A stretch of DNA of 33,911 bases from Nymphaea colorata (GCF_008831285.2 NW_022205230.1:1-33911), one strand, 5' to 3'. Counted from the first letter of the stretch, positions 9,569 through 19,495 are shown. Notes: generated by a model from the sequence alone, not told the origin. Numbers and translations: made by a program.

Positions 9569-11315
9569 TCAGCCCTGAGTACATTCAATTTGTGCAAAAC
9601 AAAGCAGCCCCTTCCCCAAATCATATTTCACATGCATGTTCTGCTGGAAAACATTCCCGAAAATGGCTCAGCTAGCGGTCGCACTTCTATACATCCAAAA
9701 GATATTTGAAGGTGGCAGCTTCAAGTCTGCGTTGGTGGAATCAAAGCTCATCTCCCGCAATCCTTAATTTGGATCACCATTTTTCTCTACATTATAACAC
9801 AAATAATCTTGGTTAGGATGATTGAAGCGATTATGGTTTGTGACATTAGCCACCGCGTTTGCCACTTGATCATACACATCTTTGGCAGGATAGTCAGCGT
9901 GGTACCCGAGTCTATCATGATTGATCCAGCATATCCCAACCACGTTGCCATCTGTGCACCTCCAAACTATATGTTGAGTCTGTTGTTCCCCACATTTAAG
10001 TAATCTAGTGTGAGTGTACAGAAAGTGCCTTGAGCTGCATTTGCTTCCATTGGCGTCTGTTGAACCTCTTGGGTTCCGAAGAACTCTACCTCCCCACAGA
10101 ATTTGATCTACTCAATGACATTATTTTTCTTGCTATGGAGAGGAAGACCGTATGCAAATTTATGGTTAATAAAGAAGCCGATGTGACTAACAAGTGAAAG
10201 AGATCCTGGCCTGAGGCCAATAAGACTAGGATGTACAAGTTTTTCGGAATCAACACTATTTTCTTTATGGACACAACCAAAGGCAATTGTCGGAAGCTTG
10301 ATGGTGCCATCAGTGCCAACCTCAAACCAAAATCTTTCGAGAGCAGGGGACCCTTCTACAACAGATCCATCACCATATGAGGACTTGATGCTACGAAGTT
10401 GGTTGTCATCACAAGCGGACCAGAAGCCAGTGGCGCATCTCAGGTTATGGTATGTGGAAGACTGAAGCGGCTTTAATGTGGACTTCATTTGGCAGGTAAA
10501 GTTGCAGTAAGGAACACACAATGTCCATTTGAGTTTGCTGCCAGTATTGATGATGACCAAGTAAGATTGGACTTCTAGTGATGTACTAATGTAAAGCTGC
10601 ATGAGAAACTCTCTATATATAGATGTATCAATGTCTTCTTTTGATAGTACAGGAAGTTGCTGCTTCGATAACTCCAAACAACTGCCTACCAGCCTATTCT
10701 CTCATAGATTTAAGTATATAGGTTGTATGGCAGGAATTGAGAAGAAATAGTTGGACATACGGCCAACTTTCTTTTCTAAAATTTTTGTCTTGTGATACAG
10801 GCAGAAGCTTTCCAAAGCATTTCAACCAGGTTTGATTGCAGTATGTGAACTTTTGTCGGCAGTTTCACCTGTTTAGTAGACCCCAACACATTTCACAAGT
10901 TAACCAGATAGTCCTCCTTAACCAGATAGTTCTAAACTTCTAAGTTACCAGGGCATTCCCTTGAAATCATGAATTTGCCATATATTTCCAGATTTTAGTG
11001 TTCAGGCACTGGAATTAGTTCATCTGGTCAGGCTTCATGCGAATACACATGGATGGTCGTGTTGTTGGCATAACCTGAAGCCAATCGGGAGCACAACTTG
11101 AAGCATAGAGCTGCCCTGCTCAGTGCTTCGAACTGGAGTGGATGAAGGATCATAGAGATGAGAGAGAGGCAAGTCTTGGTGAATGAGGTCTATCAAGAAG
11201 CCTGGAGTTTTGGTTAACATTGACAGTGTTAGTGAAGATGTTGGTAGGAAAGTTTGATAGTGCAACTGGGAGAGGTTACAGGAGGAGGATCATGAAGGCG
11301 GAGAGGAAGGTGGCT
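9569..11315 (-). pseudogene. Aspartic protease pseudogene, unit A
   Basis: A degenerate plant A1 aspartic protease (nepenthesin/CDR1-like). On the minus strand: the start equivalent at 11315-11313 is ATA; the propeptide signature GFLIDLIHQDLPLSHLYDPS lies in 11265-11035; after a gap of about 360 bp (possible intron) comes the N-terminal lobe in 10677-10108, with REFLMQLYIST, the active-site region VIINTGSKLKWT, SSYGDGSVVEG (flap) and PTIAFGCV. The C-terminal lobe follows with GTFCTLTLDYLNVGNNRLNI, a TAG stop (9967-9969), the second active site IDSGTTLTIL (around 9899-9920), a one-base frameshift at about 9885, and the typical tail IFGNVFQQNMHVKYDL, ending with TGA at 9569-9571. The first catalytic Asp is Asn (AAT, 10546-10548), so even a repaired frame would lack a key residue. 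All domains are present in family order, so the identification is firm. Confidence 0.9.
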
Positions 11316-11357
11316 ATGGCAACTGTTAATCATAGATCTACAAAGAAAAACTCCTTG

Positions 11358-11369
11358 TATTTATAAAGG
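11358..11369 (-). promoter_or_regulatory. TATA-box-like site of the unit A AP pseudogene
   Basis: The minus strand reads CTTTATAAATAC about 45 bases upstream of the lost start codon. It is identical in unit B (27053-27064) and similar in copy 0 (626-639). Confidence 0.45.
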
Positions 11370-11589
11370 AGATCATGAGGTAGGTTGTGACTAAGGGTGT
11401 GGATTTAAATACAAATGGTGGGGAAAAGAAGCACATGGTCAAAGTGAGAAGTGTGTGGATTGTTCCACATGTAACAGTTCTTGGTCACGGAGAAGATGTG
11501 GTTATCACGTGAAGGAGCAGAGAAAGGGAACAACATGGACCCTAGGTTAGAGTTAGGAAAATGTTCGTGGAAATTCACCTATTGATCAA

Positions 11590-12125
11590 GGATTCCAGTT
11601 AGTTCTATCAGTGCGATGATTTTGGGTGTCGGTGGTAAAGAGCGCTGGTGTTGTGGACGAAAATGAGTGAGAGGATGCATTTGGATTACCAGATCTTGCA
11701 GTGTGTGAAATTGAGGGGAAGCAAATGGTCAGACCTTTCAGATGGACTGCTATTGCAATTCTATTAGGTGGTAGCTCAAGATTTCGTCTGGATTGGGTGG
11801 AAGTTTTTCACAATTTGTATCAGGTGAAAACAATTTTCAATCCTTCCAAAATGACTCTTTTTGATCAAGGCTTCCTCAAAGGAATATTTAGAGGAAGTTA
11901 TGCAACCAAAAAAATGGCGTGTTCGTGATAGGTTTTTGGTCACTAGCTAGTGGAAGTCCGGAATGCCGCTTCGACTTCAAGCTATCACGAGAACCCCTCT
12001 AGGGATTCGTCTACTGAAGTTGCCTCTTTATATGTGGAACTGGAAGGTGTTAGCTGGTGTCGTTAAGGTTCTGGGTAGTTTTTTTGTAGAAGCTGATGGC
12101 TTCACTTATGTGTTTGATTTGTATA
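11590..12125 (+). mobile_element. Truncated LINE (ORF1 region only), unit A
   Basis: This matches the 5' part of the LINE in unit B. Readable pieces include CEIEGKQMVRPFRWTAIAIL (from 11701) and PLYMWNWKVLAGVVKVLGSF (within 11963-12163). The latter fits the DUF4283 domain of plant LINE ORF1 proteins, which bind nucleic acid in the retrotransposition particle. The pieces are in different frames and a TGA interrupts near 11926. Homology with unit B stops at GATTTGTAT (12125). Everything downstream, including endonuclease and reverse transcriptase, is missing here. The 5' boundary is approximate. Confidence 0.65.
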
Positions 12126-12998
12126 ACCTCTATTTGATGAGGATAAGCGGCGATGGTGACTGAGAAGATCGTCTTTGGCTGTTGTATCTAAGCTACTTAA
12201 GATGGTTGTATCTGAAAGGTGTCCCTTTGATCATGGACACTCTCTATATATATTGCATGCATTTAGTCGGTTCTAAACATTTATCCGTATTCACTACACT
12301 AATGTTGGTTTTTGCCGACAGCCCGAATTGTGTGCAAAACCCCCCTCAAGCCTTGTAGCTGTTGGGAAAAGTGGCGTGGGCAATTCAATTCCCAACCGAC
12401 ATTGGTTTTTGCCGACAGCCCTAACTGTGCGCAAAAATTCCTCAACACCATTGGGAATTGAATTCTCAACCACCTTGTAGCGGTTGGAAAAAATGAACTG
12501 GGCAATTCAACCACCTTATTAACATATACATATTACAATGATTAGGAGTATTCCCAACACACGTGGGCCGTTTGGAAATATCTTACAATCCCCAACTGCT
12601 AGAGCCATTAGGAATTCATAGTGCTCATACTAGCCAATGCTGTTGAGAGTTCATGACTTACCAACAACTAATTAAAGTAAATAGAATTTTACAGCAATTG
12701 GAAATATACATATCGAGAGCAAGAGAGAACAAGAAAACATAAATTTATTAACATATACATATTGAAGTTGTCTAATACATATGCATTTAATAAAACATAG
12801 TATTAATATTCAACATCCAGATCTGCTATTTGCATGTATGTGCAAGAAGTCTTTGTGTGTGCATGTGTATGTTGGACAGAAATACACCTACACTTACAAG
12901 GTCACCTTTATAAGTTATATGTTTCACGCACACCCATTCACCTTTCTAAACTTCTATTGATGCTCCACGAAGAAAAAAAAAGGAAGTTTCATTGCTTC
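12126..12998. other. Unit A-specific insert replacing the LINE body
   Basis: These 873 bp have no counterpart in unit B, where the LINE body stands instead. They include the CACTA-like end at 12292. The rest (12126-12291 and about 12530-12998) was not recognised. No coding signal was seen. Confidence 0.6.
12292..12520 (+). mobile_element. CACTA-like transposon terminus with subterminal repeats
   Basis: It opens with CACTACACTA, followed by TTGGTTTTTGCCGACAGCC at 12305 and again at 12412. The motif CTTGTAGC(T/G)GTTGG also recurs (about 12353 and 12474). CACTA (En/Spm-type) elements carry CACTA ends and such repeated subterminal transposase-binding motifs. No matching TAGTG end was found downstream before 13000, so this is probably one end of a truncated element. 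Confidence 0.5.
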
Positions 12999-14473
12999 GA
13001 GGCTCTCTCCTTTGGAAACTCCTTTGTCGTTGACAAAGTCAAAAAAACAAAAACAAAAGAAAAAAGCCAACATTAATGATACTGAAGGTCACTGATTCAT
13101 GTCAGACAAATCCTGAAAAGTGCTGACCCTGACCATGGAAAGTTTGCTGAGTGAGCAAGAGAGTGTTGAGGCTTAGTTAGAGGCCAGTTCTTAATTGTGT
13201 TTTTTCTGTTGATTTTTTTTTCTTTATATTACTTTTGATCATTAATGGAAGGAGAAACCCAGCCTGATTGCATCAGAACGGTTCCTCGTCAAGGAATGTG
13301 CAGCATTTCGGGCCCCCTTTGAAGGGACAAGGTATACATCACAGGGTTGGGGCTCCCATGCACTTTTGTGGTCTACGTTATTTTTAGCAATATAGACAAA
13401 AGTGGTAAGAACAGTATTTTTTTGAATATTACCGTTTTCAAGAACAAAGAACCTCAATGAAGAGTTGAAGGAAGAAGGTTGACAAGTTAACATACTGCTT
13501 AGGAAAATAAGGTTCCTAGTGATAAATATAATTATAAATACAGATAAATATATATTAAGTAAACAAATATATAAATAACAAATATATATATATATATAAT
13601 CATTTTAATCTTTTGGATGTTGGACGACTAATAGATTTAAAATATGTCACTGATAAACCCATAAACCATTAAAAAAAGTGCTATAAATAGGCACTATTTG
13701 ATACACTGTTTCTAATACAGCTGCATGCTTTAGCGAGCGATCTATATTTTTAGTAATAAGACAAGATGTAAGAAATGACAAATTTGAATATGTGTGTGTG
13801 TGTGGATTCAAATTTGACGGATGCTAGATATTGTCATATAGCTCAAAATAAAACATTATTTGCTAAAATATAGACACTGCAGGGGTTTTAGCAACGGTTT
13901 ATGGTTTGTGGTAGTGTGTTTTTATAATAGTTTATCATGATTTAAACAACAGTTTTTGGTGCTTTCAACCATAGATTTTTAACTTTTTAATTACCTAACA
14001 ACATTGGGCATTCAACATGCTATAATTCTCCCATATAAAAGTACTAGTAATATCTTAAGTAGTTTTAATTTTTATAGGTGAAGACTAAGTAGCACCACTG
14101 TATGGCGTCTAATGATATTTTAATTAGATTACCATAAACTCATGCACAACATGACTTTTATCATATCTAAAGGGTGCAAAAGATTCCATGTTCGGTTTTA
14201 AGCTAGGCCTCTTTCGAATGCATCACCCAAAAATATTAATTAGCTGACAAGCAAGTTCTCAATGATGGCAAACCTCTCACACACACAAGATCAGTGGGAA
14301 CTTCGTAGCAAAAGTCCTGTATATATTTTGCCAAAACACTATGACTGACTCTAAGGGTTAGCACTGGGCCAGGCACCAGATGGACAATTGGGACCATTTG
14401 ACCTACTGGGCAGATAAGAAAACTAGCTGGGATAGCTGGCCTGGGTCAGGTATTGGGGGCTCGACTTGCCCCA
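12999..14473. other. Non-coding right arm of unit A
   Basis: This matches unit B from 32446 to the window end. No gene was recognised. It contains a TA tract at 13582-13599, a small CACTA-like element at 13692-13916, and from about 14350 a G/C-richer stretch with GGGCCAGGC and TGGCCTGGGTC motifs typical of simple, low-information plant repeats. Confidence 0.55.
13692..13916. mobile_element. Small CACTA-ended MITE (tentative), unit A
   Basis: The left end is CACTATTTGATACACTGTTTCTAATAC. The right end, read in reverse complement, is CACTACCACAAACC followed by CCGTTGCTAAAAC. The CACTA core and the block (C/T)GTT(T/G)CTAA(T/A)AC are shared, which suggests inverted ends of a 225-bp non-autonomous element. 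The 3-bp flanks do not match, so no target-site duplication supports it. The copy in B is at 33125-33348. Confidence 0.32.
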
Positions 14474-15144
14474 AATACATACCTTTATACTTTTTTTTCC
14501 ACATTCTTTGGCATGATGCCAGCAGTCGACTCCCATACAAACTCTTGACATATTCCCAATGGTTTCCAGAAAATTAGAAAATGAAAAGTGAAGAGTTTCA
14601 AATTAGGATAGATATCGGGTTGAGTACAAGATAAACATGAAGTTGATGGTCAGGCCCTGGCCCAATACCTAAAGAGAACAGGCTTGGACTGCCAATAAAG
14701 GCTTTGGGTCAGCCCAAGCATGGCTTTGTCAAGCCTGGGTCCAGCCTAATGGTACTCCAGATCCTGTTCACCCACATTCATTTAGGTCAGAGCCAGCTTG
14801 CTCGAAACCTAACCCAATCCTTTGATATCCCCAGGTTGGGTTAAACTGCAGATGCTCTCTTTGACCAACTCGAATGATGTCATTGATCGATTCCGCAACA
14901 ATGCCAAACTGCAGATGCTGGATTGTAGATGGTCCGTGCGGGCCTGCAGTTTGAGATTGAGATCAAGCTGGGAACTACTTTGTCAATATTGTGGAAATTT
15001 CTCTGAATGAAATGTAAAATCAAGTGGAAACTGAAAGAAACCCATATGCACATCTGCGCCTTTTAAAATGGGTGATTGGTGATGAACTGGCTAAATCATG
15101 CTTCATTCCTAATCACTTGAATAAAGATTGGCTGATTGCCTCAA

Positions 15145-15352
15145 GGCACATTGGGCAACTGGGCTGCTTGGCAGTTCATATCCAAGGAGTTCAAGGTTTG
15201 AATCTTGTGGCCGCTGATTCTAGTGTGTTATTTCTCTTGTCTGCAAAGCATGGCAAGAACAACATTCGAGTTGAACGATGTACAGTACGTCCATCTTTGT
15301 GGTTTTATGAAGAAGAGAGTTTCTTATAAGTAAACATAAATAAATAAATAAC
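15145..15352 (+). mobile_element. Possible SINE (tentative)
   Basis: An A-box-like TTGGGCAACTGGGCTGCTTGG at 15151 and a B-box-like AAGGTTTGAATCTT at 15193 lie about 40 bases apart. The stretch ends in AAACATAAATAAATAAATAA, which could be a SINE tail. No target-site duplication was found, and part of it overlaps a 101-aa ORF, so this is weak. Confidence 0.27.
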
Positions 15353-15723
15353 TATTAGCCGATTTGTATAACACTTTAGATCAACCCAAGCCAAGCCCCT
15401 ACAATTCAAATCGGCTGATTCCAACCAACGTTTACAAGAGAAAAACAGAATGTGAGAGTATGAAGAATTAAAGTACTACTAAGGCAGATTGATAAGTATC
15501 ACAATAGGCACACAGACCTCACGTCAGCTGACAACGCCAGATGCAATGGTTTAGGCTACTTGTCAAAGAAAGAAAAATGTGACCCATGGATGCAATGGAA
15601 ATCTGACACAAGAATATTCCATGAATGTCTCTCTCTCTAATAGCCCACATTGTCCGTTAATCTTTTCACTATCCTTAAGAGCTGTTTTAAAATAAAAAAA
15701 CAAATCAGGCTAAATCAGAAAGC

Positions 15724-15751
15724 GAGAGAGAGAGAGGGAGAGAGAGAGAGA
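15724..15751. repeat. GA microsatellite
   Basis: About 13 GA units interrupted once by GGG. Confidence 0.9.
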
Positions 15752-16180
15752 AAGGGTGGTGACAGTTGCTCATGAAGAGGCAGTGAGTGGAGAGCGTTCA
15801 GCTGAGTTTCGGTAGATTGAGTTGAGTGCTCTGTTAAGGGTACCCAACGTACATACCCCAAGAGTAAGGGGACATTTTAATAATTTTTAAAAGGTATGTA
15901 CTTTTTAGTTTTTTTTTTTATTTCCACTTTAGTCTTCCCAATTTTTTTTCGGTGTGAATTTTGACTATTTTCATCATAACCAGCGCACAAAATTTTTTTG
16001 CATTAGTATGACACATATATTACCAGGTTTAGAGTTCAGGTGGACATGGGACAACACGAACATATTTGTATTAATGTAACAGCCATAATGAAAGGAGAGT
16101 ATCCGGTCCAAGAAAAGGTATTATAGAAAAGACATATCTCAAAGAAGAGGATATATATATGAAAGATATTATGAAAGAGT

Positions 16181-16371
16181 TCAAAAGTCTAAAATAAACA
16201 TCATTTTATTAAAAAATTTAAAAGTAGCCCAACCCCATCTTTGTTCTCTGAATATAATAAACAAGAAACTTTTTAAAAGAGTAGAAAAAAGGTTATGAAA
16301 ATGTCAAAAAAGTCTAAAATAAACATTTCTTTATTAAAAAAATTGAACATATCAAAAACCCCATCTTTTTT
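16181..16371 (+). repeat. Two-copy direct repeat, period about 125 bp
   Basis: AAAAGTCTAAAATAAACAT, followed by TTTATTAAAAAA and CCCCATCTTT, occurs at 16181-16243 and again at 16306-16371 with small changes. No counterpart was noticed in the duplicated units. Confidence 0.75.
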
Positions 16372-16440
16372 CCACTGCATACTTGTGCGTTCGGATGTAC
16401 ACGCAACTCAATCTCATATCGGCGCTTTGGGTCTGCAGGC

Positions 16441-16502
16441 GGTGGAGAGGAGAAACTGCACTTTGGCCACCATCATTGTCATGGGATATCGCTTGTTGAT
16501 TC
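16441..16502 (+). repeat. Isolated fragment of the unit middle arm
   Basis: GGTGGAGAGGAGAAACTGCA through ATGGGATATCGCTTGTTGATT matches 7349-7411 in unit A and 23229-23290 in unit B. The match ends exactly where the copia LTR begins (16503). It is a fourth trace of the duplicated block, just left of the retrotransposon. Confidence 0.75.
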
Positions 16503-16725
16503 TGTTGAACAATAAAAGTTTTATGTTTTAGGAGGTTCCTTGTAATATTAAAGAGTTATAAGATCCCTTTAATATTTTCCTTATTTCCCATTGAGTTATT
16601 TTGTAAATCCCTTTTCTACCCTAATCTCTTTTATAAGAGAAATAAGGGTTATCGTAATAACGCGTTCTTTTGGTTCAATCTCACGGCAGCTTCTCTCTCT
16701 CACTCTCTTCTTCTCCACTGCAACA
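16503..16725 (+). repeat. Putative copia long terminal repeat
   Basis: 223 bp bounded by TGTTGAAC and CTGCAACA, that is, the TGTTG...CAACA ends usual for copia LTRs. A TATA-like TTTATAAG lies at 16630-16637, with a pyrimidine-rich stretch after it, as in an LTR promoter and leader. The bases after the LTR do not resemble a tRNA primer-binding site, and the pol frame follows at once. No second copy of this LTR was found in the window. Confidence 0.55.
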
Positions 16726-19495
16726 CTGGAAGGACTCTGGTTTATGTTCATTTCAGGACTTGCCAACTGGAAAGACGATTGGTGGAGGCTATGAGAAAGG
16801 GGGCATCTACTTCCTGTCGGATCCCGTGGGTATTGCAGCATCATCGATCACATCGTTGTGCTCCTCGTTCCAGTGGCATCTCAGACTTGGTCATCCATCT
16901 GTCTCCAAGCTCCGTCATCTCCTTCCACATCTCTCCTTACCAGAGTCATTCCAGTGTGAAGCATGTCAACTTGGCAAACACACTCATAGTAGTTATTTAT
17001 CGAGTCTTAGTACGTCCAGTTGTGGACTGTTTGATCTTCTTCATGTTGATGTGTGGGGTCCTAGCAGAGTTGCTAGTAGGTCAAGATTTCGTCATTTTCT
17101 TGTCATCGTAGATGATTATTCTCGAGTCACCTGGGTTTTCCTTTTGAAGGAAAGGTCTGAAGTCGTATGTACTCTCAAAAACCTTATTATTGAAATAAAG
17201 ACCCAGTTTGGTATTCTTGTTAAAAACATTCGCACTGATAATGCTCTTGAGTTTAAGGCATCTACCTTAATGAAGTTTTACTCAGATAATGGCATTTCTC
17301 CTCAGTTTACATCTCCCCATACTTCCCAGCAAAATGGAATAGTTGAGCGAAAACATCATCAACTTTTAAATGTGGCTCGTTCCCTTATGCTTCATACTAA
17401 TCTCCCTGCATATTTTTGGGGAGATGCTATTCTTACTGCTTGCTACTTAACCAATCATTTACCATCATCCTCCATTGATAACCAGATCCCCATTAAACTT
17501 GTGCACCCACAAACATCCTTGTTTCCAGTGGCTCCCAAAGTATTTGGTTGCACATGCTTTGTTCACATTCTTGGACCCACACGTGACAAATTAGGAGCCC
17601 AAGACATTAAATGCATTTTCATTGGCTACTCCAGAAACCATAAAGGCTACAAATGCTTTGATCCCTTGACTCAAAAAGAGTATATCAGTGCGGATGTCAC
17701 ATTCTTTGAGTCTCAACCTTATTATAGCCTCACTCCTATATCTATTGAGATGCCACGGTCTCCAGACCCACTACCTATTCCTCCTATTCCTTTGGAGTCA
17801 TTCCCTGTTGAATCTCCTTCGTCTATTGTGTCCAAGTTTCGTGATCCACCACTGGTCTACACATGTCGACAGGACCCTTCTCATAATCCTTTGTCAACCG
17901 TTTCTCAGGAGGTAAGTACATCTGAAGTGCATAGCCTTACTAATTTTGATCCTTGTCAAGACTTACCTATTGCTCTTCGCAAAGGCAGACGGCAATGTAC
18001 TTTACATCCTATATCTCATTTTGTGTCTACTGATGGGGTTGGTAAAAATATGCAACAATTCATTCATACTTTGGCTGCTCACACAGTTCCTACGTGTCAC
18101 CAGCAGGCCTTATTAGACACCCAATGGAGGCAGGCTATGCAAGATGAGATGGATGCCTTAGTGCAGAGGGGCACTTGGGAACTTGTTGATCCTCCTCCTT
18201 GATGTGATATTGTTGGCTCAAAGTAGGTATTCACAGTTAAGTATAATTCTGATGGTTCTTTGGAACGATACAAAGCTCGATTGGTTGCTAAGGGCTACAC
18301 GTAGACCTACGGTGTGGATTTCTTTGAGACCTTCTCTCCAGTTGCTCGGTTGGGAACCATTCGTCTTATTATTTCTATGACTGTCCACCATGACTGGCAC
18401 ATGTATCAACTGGATGTCAAAAACGCCTTTTTGTATGGTGATCTTGATGAGACTGTCTATATACAACAACCACCGGGATTTGAATGATAGGGGGAGTGTG
18501 GAAAAGTGTGCAAGCTGAAGAAAGCTATTTATGGACTCAAACAGAGTCCTCGTGCGTGGTTTCACAAGTTTTCCGAGGTAGTCTCACAGTGTGGCTTTGT
18601 GAGATCTCCTCTTGATCATTCCTTGTTTATCAAGAAGGCTTCCAGAGGTATAATTGTTCTCGTGGTTTATGTTGATGATATTATCCTGACGGGTGATTCT
18701 GATCAAGAAATTTCTGATACAAAGCTGTTTCTTCAAAAACACTTTGTGACGAAAGATCTGGGTCCTCTACGATACTTCTTGGGAATAAAAGTTGCTCGCA
18801 ATAGGGAGGGTGTTGTTCTCTCTCAACGAAAGTATGTTCTTGATTTATTGCAGGACACAGGGATGCTAGGAGCTAAACCGGCAAATTTACCTATGAATCC
18901 ACGTATACATCTTCATGATGACCAACCAGAATTAGTGGATTCTAGATCTTACAGATCCCTTATTGGAAAACTTCTCTATGTTACCGTGACAAAACCAGAC
19001 ATTAGTTTTGTAGTGGGAAAACTAAGTCAATTTATGAAAAAACCAAGAAAAGTTCATTGGGATGCTGCTTTGGTGGTGGTTAAATATCTAAAATCTTCTC
19101 CTAGCAAAGGCCTTTTGTTCACAAAAGGCAAGACTCTGGAAGTGGAAGCCTATAGTGATGCTGATTATGCTGGCTCAGTATAGGACAAAAAATCTACCAC
19201 AGGATTTTGTGTAGTTGTGGGAGGCAATCTCATATCGTGGAGAAGCAAAAAACAAGGTGTGGTGTCAAGATCTAGTGCAGAATCCGAATACAGAGCTATG
19301 ACTCAAACAGCAGCAGAAATGACGTGGGCTAGATCCATGCTATCCAGCCTAAGTGTGTCAATCACACTTCCCATGAAGATGCATTGTGACAAGCAAGCAG
19401 CCACACACATTGCAAACAATCCAGTTTTCCATGAAAGAACTAAACATATTGAAGTGGATTGCCATTACATTCGGGATCTCGTTCAAGTAGGAACC
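16670..19495 (+). pseudogene. Ty1/copia pol pseudogene (integrase-RT-RNase H)
   Basis: The polyprotein that would integrate and reverse-transcribe a copia element. One frame runs throughout. The GAG-pre-integrase zinc-binding region (HLRLGH...CEAC) lies near 16870-16970. Integrase has its DDE residues at 17048-17050 (HVDVWG), 17237-17239 (RTDNALEF) and 17345-17347 (GIVERKH). Reverse transcriptase follows, with RYKARLVAKGYT, LDVKNAFLYGDL, KAIYGLKQSPRAW and an intact YVDD at 18668-18679. RNase H shows EAYSDADYAG, SSAESEYRAM and ERTKHIEVDCHYIRD. In-frame stops occur at 18200, 18224, 18302, 18485, 18488 and 19181, with no frameshift. The N-terminal gag and protease part is absent, and true copia sequence ends at about 19495; the last readable residues to 19552 come from unit B. 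Confidence 0.92.

Larger units (their letters stand above)
3576..14473 (+). repeat. Segmental duplication, unit A
   Basis: This block aligns in the same orientation with unit B from 19496. The left edge is sharp: both copies begin ATGATTGCAGCTGGCCCCTA, while the bases before it are unrelated (anonymous DNA here, copia pol in B). Matching continues with scattered substitutions to at least 14473, where unit B reaches the window end, so the true right edge is unknown. The large differences are extra DNA in A at 7422-7856, extra DNA in B at 26381-26615, a microsatellite in B at 24972-25025, and the exchange of A 12126-12998 for B 27878-32445. Confidence 0.92.
14474..16440. other. Inter-unit region with no recognised gene
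   Basis: This lies right of the part of unit A that can be compared. 14590-14860 continues a repeat-like GGGTCAGCCCAAGC style. 14822-15329 holds two adjoining short ORFs (62 and 101 aa) that look less AT-biased than their surroundings; neither was recognised. A SINE-like stretch lies within 15145-15352, a GA microsatellite at 15724-15751, a diverged copy of the 4016-4195 repeat at about 15860-16035, and a 125-bp-period direct repeat at 16181-16371. Confidence 0.45.
16503..19495 (+). mobile_element. Damaged Ty1/copia retrotransposon
   Basis: Order: putative 5' LTR, GAG-pre-integrase, integrase, reverse transcriptase, RNase H. Integrase before reverse transcriptase is the copia order. Primer-binding site, gag and protease are missing between LTR and pol. 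The 3' polypurine tract and 3' LTR are also missing, because sequence 3' of RNase H is replaced at about 19495 by the first base of unit B. It is therefore a doubly truncated, non-mobile remnant. Confidence 0.88.

Noticed and set aside
13242-13493. Minus-strand ORF with VPSKGARNAAHSLTRN, resembling an RNase H-type C-terminal motif of plant LINEs
   Set aside because: Only one short motif fits, there are no catalytic residues upstream, and the unit B counterpart has indels that break the frame. Not enough to call.
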